A DNA stretch of 64,000 bases from Bacillota bacterium (GCA_023409265.1 JAEYHZ010000036.1:124001-188000); one strand, 5' to 3'; positions 16,982 to 26,003 are shown, numbered from the stretch's first letter. Notes: generated by a model not told the origin, from the sequence alone. Numbers and translations: made by a program.

Positions 16982-17012
16982 TTGACTCTGTCGTTGGGGA
17001 AACATTTATACT
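16982..17012 (+). promoter_or_regulatory. MerR-type promoter with 19-bp spacer
   Basis: TTGACT (16982-16987) and TATACT (17007-17012) are separated by 19 bp. Over-long spacers of 19-20 bp are the hallmark of promoters that MerR-family activators untwist. It drives the MerR-family gene starting at 17045, so autoregulation is likely. Confidence 0.65.
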
Positions 17013-17044
17013 TAATGTAAACCAGCGCGACAAGGAGGATTACT

Positions 17045-17998
17045 GTGAACGAACTAATTAAAATCAGAGATGTATCGTCCAAATATGACATATCCGCCCG
17101 CACGTTACGTTATTATGAGGATATGGGGTTGATAACCAGCACCAGAAGCATCGACTATGCATACAGGTTGTATGATGAAATTGCCGTTAAAAGATTAGAA
17201 CAAATCTTAATTTTACGTAAGCTGAACATCAGTATTAAGGACATTCAACGTATATTCAACACTTCTGGCTCCGAAACCGTTTTGGAGGTACTGGGCAAAA
17301 AAGTAGATGATATTGATGGCGAAGTTGCCCTTCTGCATGAATTGAAAGAGATTGTTTTGGAGTTTATCCATCAGATAGAGCACGTTGATTTTGGCAACGA
17401 TTCTGATGTAAAGAAACTCTATGAAAAGGCAAAGGAAATTGAAGGACAGCTTTCCAATGTCTCTTACAGCGGCAACCCATCCAATAGGAATCGATTATTA
17501 GATGTAACTGAAAGGATGAAAAGAGCTCCTGAGGTCAGAATTATTCAAATTAACTCATTCAAGGCGTTTTCGTCAGGACTGGACACCATAGATAATATTA
17601 TGGGCACTTTTCAGCAATGGCAGGAAGAACACAACCATTTAGTCAAAAAACTAATGTATGGTGCACCCGATTTTCTTTGGTTCGAGGAAGATATGAGGGC
17701 AGTTTGGATTTGGGCTGTGGAAGACTGGGTAACAGAAGCGGACGTAGTGCCATATGAAATCATAGAGTTCGAAGGTGGGCTATATGCAGCCGCTATTTCT
17801 GTGGATGGTGATGACGACATAAACGGAAGAGTTTATGATGGCATTAAAAATTGGCTGGAAACCAGCGGATTTGAGCTTGATGAGCGACCTGGCCATCGGA
17901 CACTCTGCCATATGTTAAATCCAACCGACGAGATTAAAGCTGCACTTGGATACCATCAGCTTGACATTTATGTACCAATTAAGGTACGCAGAAAATAA
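17045..17998 (+). CDS. MerR-family regulator with GyrI-like effector domain
   Basis: 317 residues. Residues 5-75 are a MerR winged helix (ISARTLRYYEDMGLI, AYRLYDEIAVKRLEQILILR), then a coiled dimerisation helix (about 80-120), then a C-terminal effector-binding domain of GyrI/BmrR type (about 160-315) ending LDIYVPIKV. Such proteins are activators of multidrug-type responses. GTG start after AAGGAGG. The promoter has the 19-bp spacer expected for self-activation. The next gene in the same direction (18158) may be its target. Confidence 0.87.
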   Translation: MNELIKIRDVSSKYDISARTLRYYEDMGLITSTRSIDYAYRLYDEIAVKRLEQILILRKLNISIKDIQRIFNTSGSETVLEVLGKKVDDIDGEVALLHELKEIVLEFIHQIEHVDFGNDSDVKKLYEKAKEIEGQLSNVSYSGNPSNRNRLLDVTERMKRAPEVRIIQINSFKAFSSGLDTIDNIMGTFQQWQEEHNHLVKKLMYGAPDFLWFEEDMRAVWIWAVEDWVTEADVVPYEIIEFEGGLYAAAISVDGDDDINGRVYDGIKNWLETSGFELDERPGHRTLCHMLNPTDEIKAALGYHQLDIYVPIKVRRK

Positions 17999-18157
17999 GT
18001 ATAAAATGTACCGAGGAGGATATAAAAAAAGTAATCCACGTTTTCTAGGATATATTATTGGAACTCCAGGTACGGGTTATTACAGGAAAAGCCGTTGCAT
18101 ATGCACAGGGGTGGGCACTAAGGGAAGTGCTTGTTCCTGGGAGATTGGGAGGTTATT

Positions 18158-19147
18158 ATGGACTGGAAAGAGCTTTACGACAAGAAAAAACGCCCACAAA
18201 TAAATGAATTAAGGGCATACTTTACGGATGAGGTTTTCGGATTATTTTCTCAGTATTGCAATCACATGGTTCAAAACTATGGGCTGGGCTGTGCGCCTGC
18301 GGACTATACGACAACAAACGGTTGGACATTTCGCTTTGGCAAAAATGGTGTTTATTTAATTTCAGGAATAAGGATTGCAGAGGGTTGCTTTTATATCGGC
18401 GACATTGCTGTGCGTGATGATGAAAACTTAAAATCTGCCTTAATCTATACCCACAAGCTGTATGAAGATGGCTTTGCTGAACGTTACAATAAAACTATCG
18501 GAGAAAAAAAAGCAAAGCAGATTGAACAGACAAAACGCAGGTTGGAACGCGAAAAACAAGAGCTTCTAGACATGAAATCTCAAATAATTCCCGATAAATT
18601 TAATAAATATCGTTGGTCACAAAAGGTATCCCGCAGAGATTTAATTCGCCTTTACGAGGCCGATGCTAAAATGCTTTTTGACGAAGATCTTGTTGATGAA
18701 ATCGGTATTACATTATATACCCGATGTATACAAGGGCGTAATGTTTGGCTGGATATTGATTCTGGAAAGTTGAAATGCCATAATTGCGGGAATATTTTGT
18801 TGGCTCAACATGGGCTGATGACTTGTACCTGTGGTTATCAATACTTATTCAGAGAATATATGCGTAGCTTTCGCAAAGAAAATATGCCATCAGGTGCCGC
18901 AACACATATCTTTAATGCATTTATCAAGAAATGGGAAACAGTAAAAGACTACCATGAAAAAATGCGTTTGATTGATGACTTAATCCATGAATTCCATATC
19001 AACCTTGTAAGTGGCATAAAAGGACGTTTTGTCGGAATAAATCTGATTGAAGGTTCGAAAAAACAAATTGGTGATTTGATTTTAACTTTAGCTTACGGCG
19101 ATGATAAAGAAAGCGTAATGAAAACATTTAAGAAGAATTTATCATAA
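18158..19147 (+). CDS. DUF3788-like protein with C-terminal zinc ribbon
   Basis: 329 residues. The first about 120 residues resemble DUF3788 (MDWKELYDKKKRPQINELRA; YTTTNGWTFRFGKNGVYLIS; a hydrophobic strand with FYIGDIAVRDDE). A charged coiled coil follows (about 130-160: KAKQIEQTKRRLEREKQELL). The C-terminal part holds a zinc ribbon, CHNCGNILLAQHGLMTCTCG (about 210-230), and an HTH-like helical tail. The start at 18158 follows GGGAGG. It lies downstream of the MerR/GyrI regulator. Function unknown; the zinc ribbon suggests nucleic-acid contact. Confidence 0.55.
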   Translation: MDWKELYDKKKRPQINELRAYFTDEVFGLFSQYCNHMVQNYGLGCAPADYTTTNGWTFRFGKNGVYLISGIRIAEGCFYIGDIAVRDDENLKSALIYTHKLYEDGFAERYNKTIGEKKAKQIEQTKRRLEREKQELLDMKSQIIPDKFNKYRWSQKVSRRDLIRLYEADAKMLFDEDLVDEIGITLYTRCIQGRNVWLDIDSGKLKCHNCGNILLAQHGLMTCTCGYQYLFREYMRSFRKENMPSGAATHIFNAFIKKWETVKDYHEKMRLIDDLIHEFHINLVSGIKGRFVGINLIEGSKKQIGDLILTLAYGDDKESVMKTFKKNLS

Positions 19148-19540
19148 GAAACTTAATTTTCTTGAAATTATATACTTATTATTAATGTCATAAAATCTTT
19201 TTATTTTGTCACTTCTTCGGAGATGTTACAGATACCAAGCCCGGTGCCCATAAGCAAACACTGTTCGCTACCTTCAAGCAGGTAACAGTGCGTCTCCTAC
19301 CAGTGGCGGTATTCGCTGATTATGAGGGTAGCTTCACCAATAATTACCTGTCGAAATAACATTTCCCTTAGTCAAAAGAATTCTTCCGGCTAAAAGACCA
19401 ACAATTTTCTTAGGTTCTAATATTCTTGAACATATAATTAAATTCAGCATAAAATGGTATATATAAATAATTATGAATGTATTAGCTATAATAATGTTAA
19501 AATTATTGAAATATATTGAAACCATATAGATATTAGTATA
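19148..19540. other. Gene-free stretch with a GC-richer relic
   Basis: From about 19211 to 19360 the GC content rises and one plus-strand frame reads FGDVTDTKPGAHKQTLFATF and onwards to FADYEGSFTNNYLSK and TAA. It lacks a start and I do not recognise it; it looks like the tail of an old insertion. The rest (19360-19540) is AT-rich and holds the arsR promoter region. Confidence 0.35.
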
Positions 19541-19548
19541 TATTATAT

Positions 19549-19564
19549 ATAGATAACTATCTAT
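19549..19564 (+). promoter_or_regulatory. Probable ArsR operator
   Basis: ATAGATA and TATCTAT form a palindrome with a 2-bp centre (AC), 22 nt before the arsR start. Short AT-rich palindromes in this position are typical SmtB/ArsR sites. Confidence 0.65.
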
Positions 19565-19586
19565 GTATTGAGGTGATAATATAGTA

Positions 19587-19907
19587 ATGATAAATTATGA
19601 AGATAACGCAAAAGTTATAAAGGCACTATCAGACCCTGGCAGGCTTAAAATCATTGATATTTTATCATGCGGAGAAAAGTGTGCATGTGATATATTGGAA
19701 CAGTTTGAGTTCACACAGCCGACTTTATCTCATCATATGAAGGTATTAATTGATTGCGGGCTGGTAAAAAGCAGAAAAGAAGGACTTTGGAATTATTACT
19801 CTTTGGATAATACCAATTGTAATAAGTTAATTCTGTTTCTTATGAACCTCGTTACAGATACAGATGACTGTGTCTGTAAAAGTAAATCTAAATGTGAGTG
19901 TAAGTAA
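19587..19907 (+). CDS. arsR: Arsenic-responsive repressor ArsR
   Basis: 106 residues. The winged helix carries the As(III)-binding Cys pair in GEKCACDILEQF (C32, C34; C28 close by) and the recognition helix TQPTLSHHMKVLIDCGLV. The tail is Cys-rich (CVCKSKSKCECK). It represses the ars operon until arsenite or antimonite binds. First gene of arsR-arsD-arsA-acr3-arsC, with a palindromic operator directly upstream. ATG follows GAGGTGA. The Cys pair is nearly the same as in the regulator preceding hgcA at 59870. Confidence 0.92.
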   Translation: MINYEDNAKVIKALSDPGRLKIIDILSCGEKCACDILEQFEFTQPTLSHHMKVLIDCGLVKSRKEGLWNYYSLDNTNCNKLILFLMNLVTDTDDCVCKSKSKCECK

Positions 19908-19920
19908 AGGAGAGCTAGTT

Positions 19921-20298
19921 ATGAAGAGAATGGTAATTTTTGATCCTGCCATGTGCTGTTCAACCGGAGTATGTGGGCCATCTGTAGACAAAGAACTATT
20001 AAGAGTAGCAACAGTTTTGAACAATCTAAAGAATAAGGGTATTTTGATTGAGAGATATAATCTCACAAATAACCCCCAAATATTCGTAGATAACAAAGAA
20101 ATTAACAATATGCTTAATATACAAGGAGCTGATATACTTCCGGTAACTATGGTTGACGGAGTGGTGGTAAAGACAAAGACATACCCCAGTGATGAGGAAT
20201 TTTGCAGCCTCCTTGAAGTGCCGGCTGAATATCTTAGAGCAACTGTTAAACTTAAGCCTAAATCGAAAGGCTGCGGCTGTAAAGGTGGATGCTGCTAA
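19921..20298 (+). CDS. arsD: Arsenic metallochaperone ArsD
   Basis: 125 residues. The As(III)-binding cysteines C12, C13 and C18 sit in DPAMCCSTGVCGP, and the thioredoxin-like fold follows. The C-terminus ends GCGCKGGCC, the extra vicinal pairs seen in long ArsD forms. It hands arsenite to the ArsA ATPase and acts as a weak second repressor. The ATG at 19921 is chosen (AAAGGAG upstream) over a longer frame reaching back into arsR. The gene lies 13 nt after arsR and 19 nt before arsA. Confidence 0.93.
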   Translation: MKRMVIFDPAMCCSTGVCGPSVDKELLRVATVLNNLKNKGILIERYNLTNNPQIFVDNKEINNMLNIQGADILPVTMVDGVVVKTKTYPSDEEFCSLLEVPAEYLRATVKLKPKSKGCGCKGGCC

Positions 20299-20317
20299 TA
20301 CTGAAAAGAGGTACTAA

Positions 20318-22063
20318 ATGATTAATAAGTTCAATATAAAAGATATAAATCTGACAAAGTATGTATTCTTCACTGGTAAAGGCGGAGTAGGTAAAACCTC
20401 TGTTGCATGCGCTACAGCTGTTGGGCTTGCGGATCAAGGCAAGAAAATTATGCTTATCAGTACAGATCCTGCGTCGAACCTACAGGATGTTTTCGATACA
20501 GAGTTAAATAACAAGGGTGTAGCTGTAAAGCATGTACCAAATCTTATTGTAGCCAATTTTGATCCGAATGAAGCAGCAAGAGAATACAGGGAAAATGTAG
20601 TTGGACCTTATCGAGGAAAACTTCCTGATATGGTTATTAAAAACATGGAGGAGCAGCTGTCCGGTTCATGTACTGTCGAGATAGCTGCATTTAATGAATT
20701 TTCAAGTTTATTAACTGATGAGAAGGCAGCCAAAGAATTTGATCATATTATATTTGATACTGCACCCACTGGTCACACCTTAAGAATGCTTCAACTACCT
20801 TCAGCATGGAGCAATTTTATAAGCGAGAGTACCCATGGTGCATCATGCTTAGGTCAATTATCAGGCCTTGAAAGTAAAAAGGAAGTTTATAAAAATGCAG
20901 TTGAGAACCTGTCTGATAATACAAAAACAACCTTGATTCTGGTTTCAAGGCCTGAAGTAGTACCATTGATTGAGGCGGAAAGAGCTTCGAAAGAACTTCA
21001 GGATATTGGGGTAAAAAATCAAGTTCTTATAATTAACGGTGTTCTTAATAGACCTGATGATTATTTATCAAATGCAATATATGAAAAGCAGCAAAAAGCT
21101 CTAAAAAATATTCCCGAATTACTTAAGAATTTAGAAAGATATGAAATACAATTGAGACCATATAATATCACTGGTTTGCAAAATGTAAGAGCATTTCTGT
21201 CTGATAGTGTTGCAACACATAATAATACCACTATAAATAACCTAAGTATCCCTAAATTAAATAACATTATAGATGACTTATATAATTATAATAAAAAAGT
21301 GATATTTACTATGGGCAAAGGGGGAGTGGGAAAAACAACTGTTGCAGCAGCAGTAGCAATTGGACTGGCAATGAAGGGTAAAAAAGTTCACTTAACTACA
21401 ACAGATCCTGCCGCACATTTAAAGTTCCTACTTGACGAATGCTATGGTATTTCTATCAGCAATATTGATGAAAAAAAAGAGCTTGAAAAATACAAAGAAG
21501 AAGTTTTAGGTAAAGCAAGAGAAACTATGAGCGAAGAAGACATTGCTTATGTGGAAGAAGACCTGAGATCACCTTGCACACAAGAAATTGCAGTTTTCAG
21601 GGCCTTTTCAAAAATAGTAGAAGGATCTGGAAATGAAATAGTCGTAATTGATACGGCCCCTACAGGCCATACTTTATTGCTTCTGGATTCAACTCAGAGT
21701 TACCATAAAGAAATACAGCGTTCTCAGGGAGACATTCCTGATTCGGTCAAAAAGCTTTTACCAAAACTAAGAGATGAAAAAGAAACTGAGGTTATAATAG
21801 TAACACATGCCGAAACAACACCTGTTTTTGAGGCTTTAAGACTTCAGAAGGACTTAAACAGAGCCGGTATTCATAGTAAATGGTGGGTGATTAATTCAAG
21901 TTTTTATGCTTTGAATACCTCTAATGAGCTTTTAATAGCAAAAGCAAGTAACGAAGTACATTGGATTAACAAGGTAAATGAAATCTCTGATGGAAACTTT
22001 GCTGTTGTTGAGTGGAAACCTGATGAAGTAAAGGGTGATATGCTGATGGAATTAATAAATTAA
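20318..22063 (+). CDS. arsA: Arsenite-transporting ATPase ArsA (two-domain)
   Basis: 581 residues in two homologous halves, each with a deviant Walker A GKGGVGKT (20-27 and 333-340), and the signature DTAPTGHTL in each. The metalloid-binding Cys residues lie in GSCTVEIAAF of the first half and SPCTQEIAVF of the second. It powers the arsenite exporter from the cytoplasmic side. In this operon it pairs with the Acr3 permease, a combination found in several clostridia. RBS AAGAGG. Confidence 0.93.
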   Translation: MINKFNIKDINLTKYVFFTGKGGVGKTSVACATAVGLADQGKKIMLISTDPASNLQDVFDTELNNKGVAVKHVPNLIVANFDPNEAAREYRENVVGPYRGKLPDMVIKNMEEQLSGSCTVEIAAFNEFSSLLTDEKAAKEFDHIIFDTAPTGHTLRMLQLPSAWSNFISESTHGASCLGQLSGLESKKEVYKNAVENLSDNTKTTLILVSRPEVVPLIEAERASKELQDIGVKNQVLIINGVLNRPDDYLSNAIYEKQQKALKNIPELLKNLERYEIQLRPYNITGLQNVRAFLSDSVATHNNTTINNLSIPKLNNIIDDLYNYNKKVIFTMGKGGVGKTTVAAAVAIGLAMKGKKVHLTTTDPAAHLKFLLDECYGISISNIDEKKELEKYKEEVLGKARETMSEEDIAYVEEDLRSPCTQEIAVFRAFSKIVEGSGNEIVVIDTAPTGHTLLLLDSTQSYHKEIQRSQGDIPDSVKKLLPKLRDEKETEVIIVTHAETTPVFEALRLQKDLNRAGIHSKWWVINSSFYALNTSNELLIAKASNEVHWINKVNEISDGNFAVVEWKPDEVKGDMLMELIN

Positions 22064-22121
22064 TACTGAAAGACTGGTAATGATAAACGAGATGTTAAAC
22101 TTTAAAAGGGGGAGTTAAAAT

Positions 22122-23195
22122 TTGAAACCATCAAGACTATCATTGTTAGACAGATTCTTAACCCTATGGATATTTCTTGCAATGGGATTGGGAATCATTT
22201 TAGGATGGGCAGTTCCCGGATTAGCTGACGTATTATCTAAAATGTCAGTTGGAACAACTTCCATTCCAATTGCGATAGGGTTAATAGTAATGATGTACCC
22301 GCCTTTGGCTAAGGTAAATTATAAGGAATTGGGTAAAGTATTTAAAAATCCAAAAGTTTTGATCCTGTCACTGGTACAGAACTGGGTAATAGGCCCTGTT
22401 TTAATGTTTTTACTTGCTGTTTTATTCTTACAATCTGATTCAGCCTTGATGACAGGCTTAATCCTCATTGGTCTTGCAAGATGTATAGCTATGGTTATTG
22501 TGTGGAATAGCCTGGCTGATGGAGACAGTGAGTACACAGCCGCCTTGGTGGCTTTCAACTCAATATTCCAGGTTGTATTTTATTCAATATTTGCGTATTT
22601 GTTTGTTACAGTATTACCGCCTTTATTTGGACTTACAGGGTATGAAGTTCATATATCAATGGGAGAAGTTGCATTGTCAGTGGCAATATATCTTGGTATT
22701 CCATTTATTCTTGGTATGCTTACAAGATTAGTTCTTGAACCTATTAAGGGAACTGAATGGTATACAGGAAAGTTTATTCCTAAAGTAAGTCCATTAGCGC
22801 TTATTGCATTGTTATTTACAATAATAGTGATGTTCACCTACAAAGGTCAATATATTGTTCAGCTTCCTCTGGAAGTTGTAAAAGTTGCCATACCACTACT
22901 GATTTACTTTATTGTCATGTTCTCAGTATCTTTCTTCATAAGCTATAAATCCGGTATTGACTATAGTAAAACTACTACTTTATCCTTTACTGCTGCAAGT
23001 AACAACTTTGAGCTTGCCATAGCAGTAGCAGTTTCTGTGTTTGGAATAGCGTCTAAAGAAGCGTTTACTGCTGTTATCGGACCATTGGTTGAAGTTCCTG
23101 TTATGATAGGGTTGGTAAATGTGGCTTTATTCTGGAGAAAGAAGTATTTTACTGAAAATGGGCTTCCAAAATCTAATAAGGGAAAGGTAGTTTAA
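22122..23195 (+). CDS. acr3: Arsenite permease Acr3
   Basis: 357 residues, ten predicted membrane helices in the BASS/Acr3 fold. The conserved helix-4 cysteine is visible in GLARCIAMVIVWNSLADGD, followed by the GDxEY motif, and the helix with FTAASNNFELAIAVAV near residue 290 is diagnostic of Acr3. It extrudes As(OH)3, alone or with ArsA. The start is TTG at 22122 after AAAGGGGGAG. Intact length for the family. Confidence 0.95.
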   Translation: MKPSRLSLLDRFLTLWIFLAMGLGIILGWAVPGLADVLSKMSVGTTSIPIAIGLIVMMYPPLAKVNYKELGKVFKNPKVLILSLVQNWVIGPVLMFLLAVLFLQSDSALMTGLILIGLARCIAMVIVWNSLADGDSEYTAALVAFNSIFQVVFYSIFAYLFVTVLPPLFGLTGYEVHISMGEVALSVAIYLGIPFILGMLTRLVLEPIKGTEWYTGKFIPKVSPLALIALLFTIIVMFTYKGQYIVQLPLEVVKVAIPLLIYFIVMFSVSFFISYKSGIDYSKTTTLSFTAASNNFELAIAVAVSVFGIASKEAFTAVIGPLVEVPVMIGLVNVALFWRKKYFTENGLPKSNKGKVV

Positions 23196-23197
23196 TT

Positions 23198-23605
23198 ATG
23201 CAGGATAAAATAAAGATAGCATATATCTGTGTTCATAACTCATGCAGGTCACAAATGGCTGAAGCTATAACTAAAATAATTGCGTCAGATAAATTCGAAG
23301 CCTATTCAGCAGGGACTGAAACAAAAGACCAGATCAATCAGGATGCTGTAGCTGTGGTAAAAGAATTATATGGTGTTGACATGAATATAAGCCATAAGTC
23401 GAAGTTATTAACGGACATTCCTCCTGTAGATATTGTTATTACAATGGGATGCAATGTTAATTGCCCTTTTCTTCCATGTAAGTACCGAGAAGATTGGGGC
23501 TTGAATGATCCGACAGGTTTGGACAAGAGTGAGTATATAAAAACTGCTCAAATAATAGAACAGAAGGTCCTAGACCTGAAAAGCAGAATAGACCGCTTGT
23601 TGTAG
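23198..23605 (+). CDS. arsC: Thioredoxin-type arsenate reductase ArsC
   Basis: 135 residues of the low-molecular-weight phosphatase fold. The P-loop CVHNSCR gives nucleophile C11 and R17. The redox relay cysteines are C85 and C89 (MGCNVNCPFLPCKY, with C94 nearby), and the DP acid motif is LNDPTGL. It reduces arsenate to arsenite for export. The gene lies 2 nt after acr3. The spacing between the two relay cysteines is shorter than in the Staphylococcus aureus enzyme; C94 offers an alternative partner. Confidence 0.93.
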   Translation: MQDKIKIAYICVHNSCRSQMAEAITKIIASDKFEAYSAGTETKDQINQDAVAVVKELYGVDMNISHKSKLLTDIPPVDIVITMGCNVNCPFLPCKYREDWGLNDPTGLDKSEYIKTAQIIEQKVLDLKSRIDRLL

Positions 23606-23734
23606 GCTTTAGAATCTGTAGCATTTTCTCTCACCTTATGACCACTAATGAGATCCTGTTACATTTATAATGGTTGCCTGTGTACTCCATTTCAAATTTG
23701 CAGTTGCTCTAGTTGTGTGTAGCCGCAGTGAGTT

Positions 23735-23785
23735 AAATTATAATAAGTATAAACCAGTGTAATTGGTTTATACTTATTATAATTT
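23735..23785. repeat. Perfect 22-bp inverted repeat with 7-nt loop
   Basis: Bases 23735-23756 are the exact reverse complement of 23764-23785. It lies 66 nt upstream of the marR-like start, within the arsC-marR gap, and contains TATAAT at 23778-23783. It may end the ars transcript, but the tail is not a clean T-run, or serve as an extended MarR operator. The region 23606-23734 holds nothing else I can name. Confidence 0.85.
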
Positions 23786-23851
23786 TATAAATAATGGTTG
23801 CTTATTCGAACTATTACGTGTTACAATTATTGCAGGAGGTAATTTATAGCT

Positions 23852-24292
23852 ATGAATTTTACTGATGATACTAAACAATTACGTGAGATGATAAGAATAC
23901 TTGAGCGAAAACTCGGTATTTTGCAGGAAAAAGAATATTCATGCTGTGATATAACATTGGGACAATGCCATGCATTAGTTGAAATAGGACGAGCAAAAAG
24001 TATTTCATTAATTGAACTGGCAGAATTGTTAAACCTTGAAAACAGTACAATGAGCAGGACTGTAAATAATTTGGTTACATCAGGACTTGCTAAAAGGGAG
24101 ATCGATCCGCAGGACAGAAGGTATGTGACAATTTCCCTTACCGAAAGCGGTTCAAGACTATTTGAAGGCATTGAAGTCGACATGAATTCATATTTTGGTA
24201 AAGTATATGAGTCGATCCCAGAAAATAAGAAGCAGCAAGTACTTGAAAGTTTACAGATTCTTATTGATGCAATTGGTAAAAATGAACGTTAA
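23852..24292 (+). CDS. MarR-family regulator
   Basis: 146 residues: helix-turn-helix with SLIELAELLNLENSTMSRTV and wing DPQDRRYVTISLTESG, dimerisation helices at both ends. C31 and C32 in EKEYSCCDITLGQCHALVEI (and C38) suggest a thiol or metalloid sensor. GGAGG lies before the ATG. It opens a second transcription unit next to the ars operon (small membrane protein, C-GCAxxG-C-C protein, methyltransferase), which it probably controls. Confidence 0.87.
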   Translation: MNFTDDTKQLREMIRILERKLGILQEKEYSCCDITLGQCHALVEIGRAKSISLIELAELLNLENSTMSRTVNNLVTSGLAKREIDPQDRRYVTISLTESGSRLFEGIEVDMNSYFGKVYESIPENKKQQVLESLQILIDAIGKNER

Positions 24293-24316
24293 TGTGAAAA
24301 AAGGAGGGGGTTATTT

Positions 24317-24460
24317 ATGATATTGATTGGATTTTTATTAGTTGCTGCCATAGCAGAAAGTGCTTTATTGACCGGGGATAGGAAAGCAAAAGTTATGAAG
24401 GAATACTGCGAATTAGAGTGTAAACAGGATATTGTGAAAAAACATAAATTTTGCTGCTAA
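24317..24460 (+). CDS. Small membrane protein with CC tail
   Basis: 47 residues with strong AAGGAGGGGG ribosome binding site, 24 nt after the marR-like gene. One hydrophobic helix (MILIGFLLVAAIAESALL) is followed by a charged tail with Cys at 36 and 40 and a terminal HKFCC. A thiol-bearing membrane peptide in an arsenic-associated operon is a plausible metal-binding accessory, but I recognise no family. Confidence 0.6.
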   Translation: MILIGFLLVAAIAESALLTGDRKAKVMKEYCELECKQDIVKKHKFCC

Positions 24461-24491
24461 AAATAAGAATTATAAAAGTGAGGGTTTGGTT

Positions 24492-24959
24492 ATGAATAAG
24501 TCAGAATGTTCTGAACAATGTTTCTTAAGTGGTTTTAACTGCGCACAAGCAGTTTTTTCTACATATTCCGGTCAATTAGGGTTAGAACCGGAATTAGCCT
24601 TGAGAATTGCCGGTAGTTTCGGAGGGGGTATGGGTCATATTGGTGAGACTTGTGGCGCGGTAACAGGTGCTTTCATGCTAATAGGGTTAAAACATGGCAA
24701 GGTTAGGGCTGACGATAATGAATCCAAGGAAAAAACCTACTTACTCGTTCAGGAATATACACGGAAGTTTGTAGCAAAGCACGGGTCGGTCAGATGTAAA
24801 GAACTATTAGGTTTTGATATCAGTGTGCCCGAAGAAATGAGAGAGGCAAGAGATAATCAGCTTTTTACAACTATTTGCCCTATGCTGGTTAAAGATTCAT
24901 CTGAAATAGTTGAAGAATTATTGGAATTAAATAGGTTAGGGAGTGAAGCACATGGATAG
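24492..24959 (+). CDS. C-GCAxxG-C-C family protein
   Basis: 155 residues with the family's name-giving pattern: FNCAQAVF, GGGMGHIGETCGAVTGAF, then single Cys residues at CKELLG and ICPMLV. These cysteines are thought to bind a metal or redox cofactor; family function is undetermined. It often occurs next to SAM methyltransferases and metal-related genes, as here: the methyltransferase start overlaps its end by 8 nt. ATG at 24492 is preferred to TTG at 24486. Confidence 0.85.
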   Translation: MNKSECSEQCFLSGFNCAQAVFSTYSGQLGLEPELALRIAGSFGGGMGHIGETCGAVTGAFMLIGLKHGKVRADDNESKEKTYLLVQEYTRKFVAKHGSVRCKELLGFDISVPEEMREARDNQLFTTICPMLVKDSSEIVEELLELNRLGSEAHG

Positions 24960-25575
24960 TAAGATATATTTTAAAGAGGTGGCAGGTCAATGGGATAAAA
25001 TGCAACAGGAATTTTTTTCAGAAGCTATTCGTGAAAAGGCATACAGTCTTGCAAATGTTAAAGAAGGAGAATTGGCGGCAGATATCGGCGCAGGCACGGG
25101 TTATATAACAGAGGGACTGGTGCATAGGGGGCTAAATGTTATAGCTGTAGATCAGTCGGAGGAAATGCTGGAGCAGATGAAGAGTAAATTTGGAACAGAC
25201 AGCAGAATCGAATACCAACAAGGTGAAGCTGAATGTCTTCCAATTGAAAACAATAAAGTAGATTATGCTATGGCAAATATGTATTTACATCATGTTGAAG
25301 ACCCGTTCACAGCCATAAAAGAAATGACAAGGGTACTAAAGCCAGGTGGAAAGCTTGTAATTACCGATTTAGATGAACATAACTTTGAATTTTTGAAAAA
25401 TGAGCACCATGACCACTGGATGGGTTTTAAGCGTGATGACATTAAAAATTGGTTTTCATCTGCTGGGTTGAAAAACGTAGTTATAGATTGTGCTGGTGGT
25501 AATTGCTGCGCAACTTCCCGCTGTGGATGTGACAATGCAAATATTAGTATTTTTGTTGCTTATGGTCAGAAGTAA
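24952..25575 (+). CDS. SAM-dependent methyltransferase with Cys-rich tail (ArsM-like context)
   Basis: 207 residues of class I Rossmann type: motif I DIGAGTGYIT, VDQSEEML, LPIENNKVDYAMANMYLHH and LKPGGKLVITDL. The C-terminus carries GGNCCATSRCGCDN, a cluster of four cysteines. ArsM arsenite methyltransferases also rely on cysteines, but their classical arrangement is not seen, so an arsenic substrate is inference from location. It overlaps the previous stop, and the ATG at 24952 follows GGGAG. Confidence 0.75.
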   Translation: MDSKIYFKEVAGQWDKMQQEFFSEAIREKAYSLANVKEGELAADIGAGTGYITEGLVHRGLNVIAVDQSEEMLEQMKSKFGTDSRIEYQQGEAECLPIENNKVDYAMANMYLHHVEDPFTAIKEMTRVLKPGGKLVITDLDEHNFEFLKNEHHDHWMGFKRDDIKNWFSSAGLKNVVIDCAGGNCCATSRCGCDNANISIFVAYGQK

Positions 25576-25766
25576 TTGTAAATAAAGTTAATTGTAAACT
25601 TCTTTGGAATTAAAATAATTTAATCATTAATTAGCCTATCAATTCTAATATTTTAACTTAAAAGAACATAATAAAAGCGTTCTTTTATTTAAACCTCATA
25701 CGTGGACTATTCAGTATAGACTTGCAATATATTTATACATAATCAAATCATTTTGGGGGTTATAAA

Positions 25767-25988
25767 ATGACATGTACCAGACAGGATAACTTAGGAAATG
25801 AAAGTAACTGTAAATGCACCTTTACACATTGTGAAAATTGGGGTAAATGTTGTTCCTGTGTTTTATTCCATCGTACCAAAGGCGGTTTACCAGGTTGTTT
25901 TTTCACAGAAGGAGCTGAAAAAACAGGTAATAGGGATGTAGATTATTTTATTAAGAATATTGGTGTTCCGTTGAAAGAAAATGATTAA
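25767..25988 (+). CDS. DUF6485 Cys-rich small protein
   Basis: 73 residues with nine cysteines, including CKCTFTHCENWGKCCSCVLF and GLPGCFF, then TGNRDVDYFI. This is the pattern of the DUF6485 family, probably metal-binding, function unknown. It has its own RBS (GGGGG) and terminator, 190 nt after the methyltransferase; the intervening bases are AT-rich without a gene. Confidence 0.75.
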   Translation: MTCTRQDNLGNESNCKCTFTHCENWGKCCSCVLFHRTKGGLPGCFFTEGAEKTGNRDVDYFIKNIGVPLKEND

Positions 25989-26003
25989 TAGTATACCTAA
26001 AGT

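Noticed and set aside
17946..18203. 85-codon frame between the MerR and DUF3788-like genes
   Set aside because: It overlaps both genes out of phase; the real start at 18158 has its own ribosome site.
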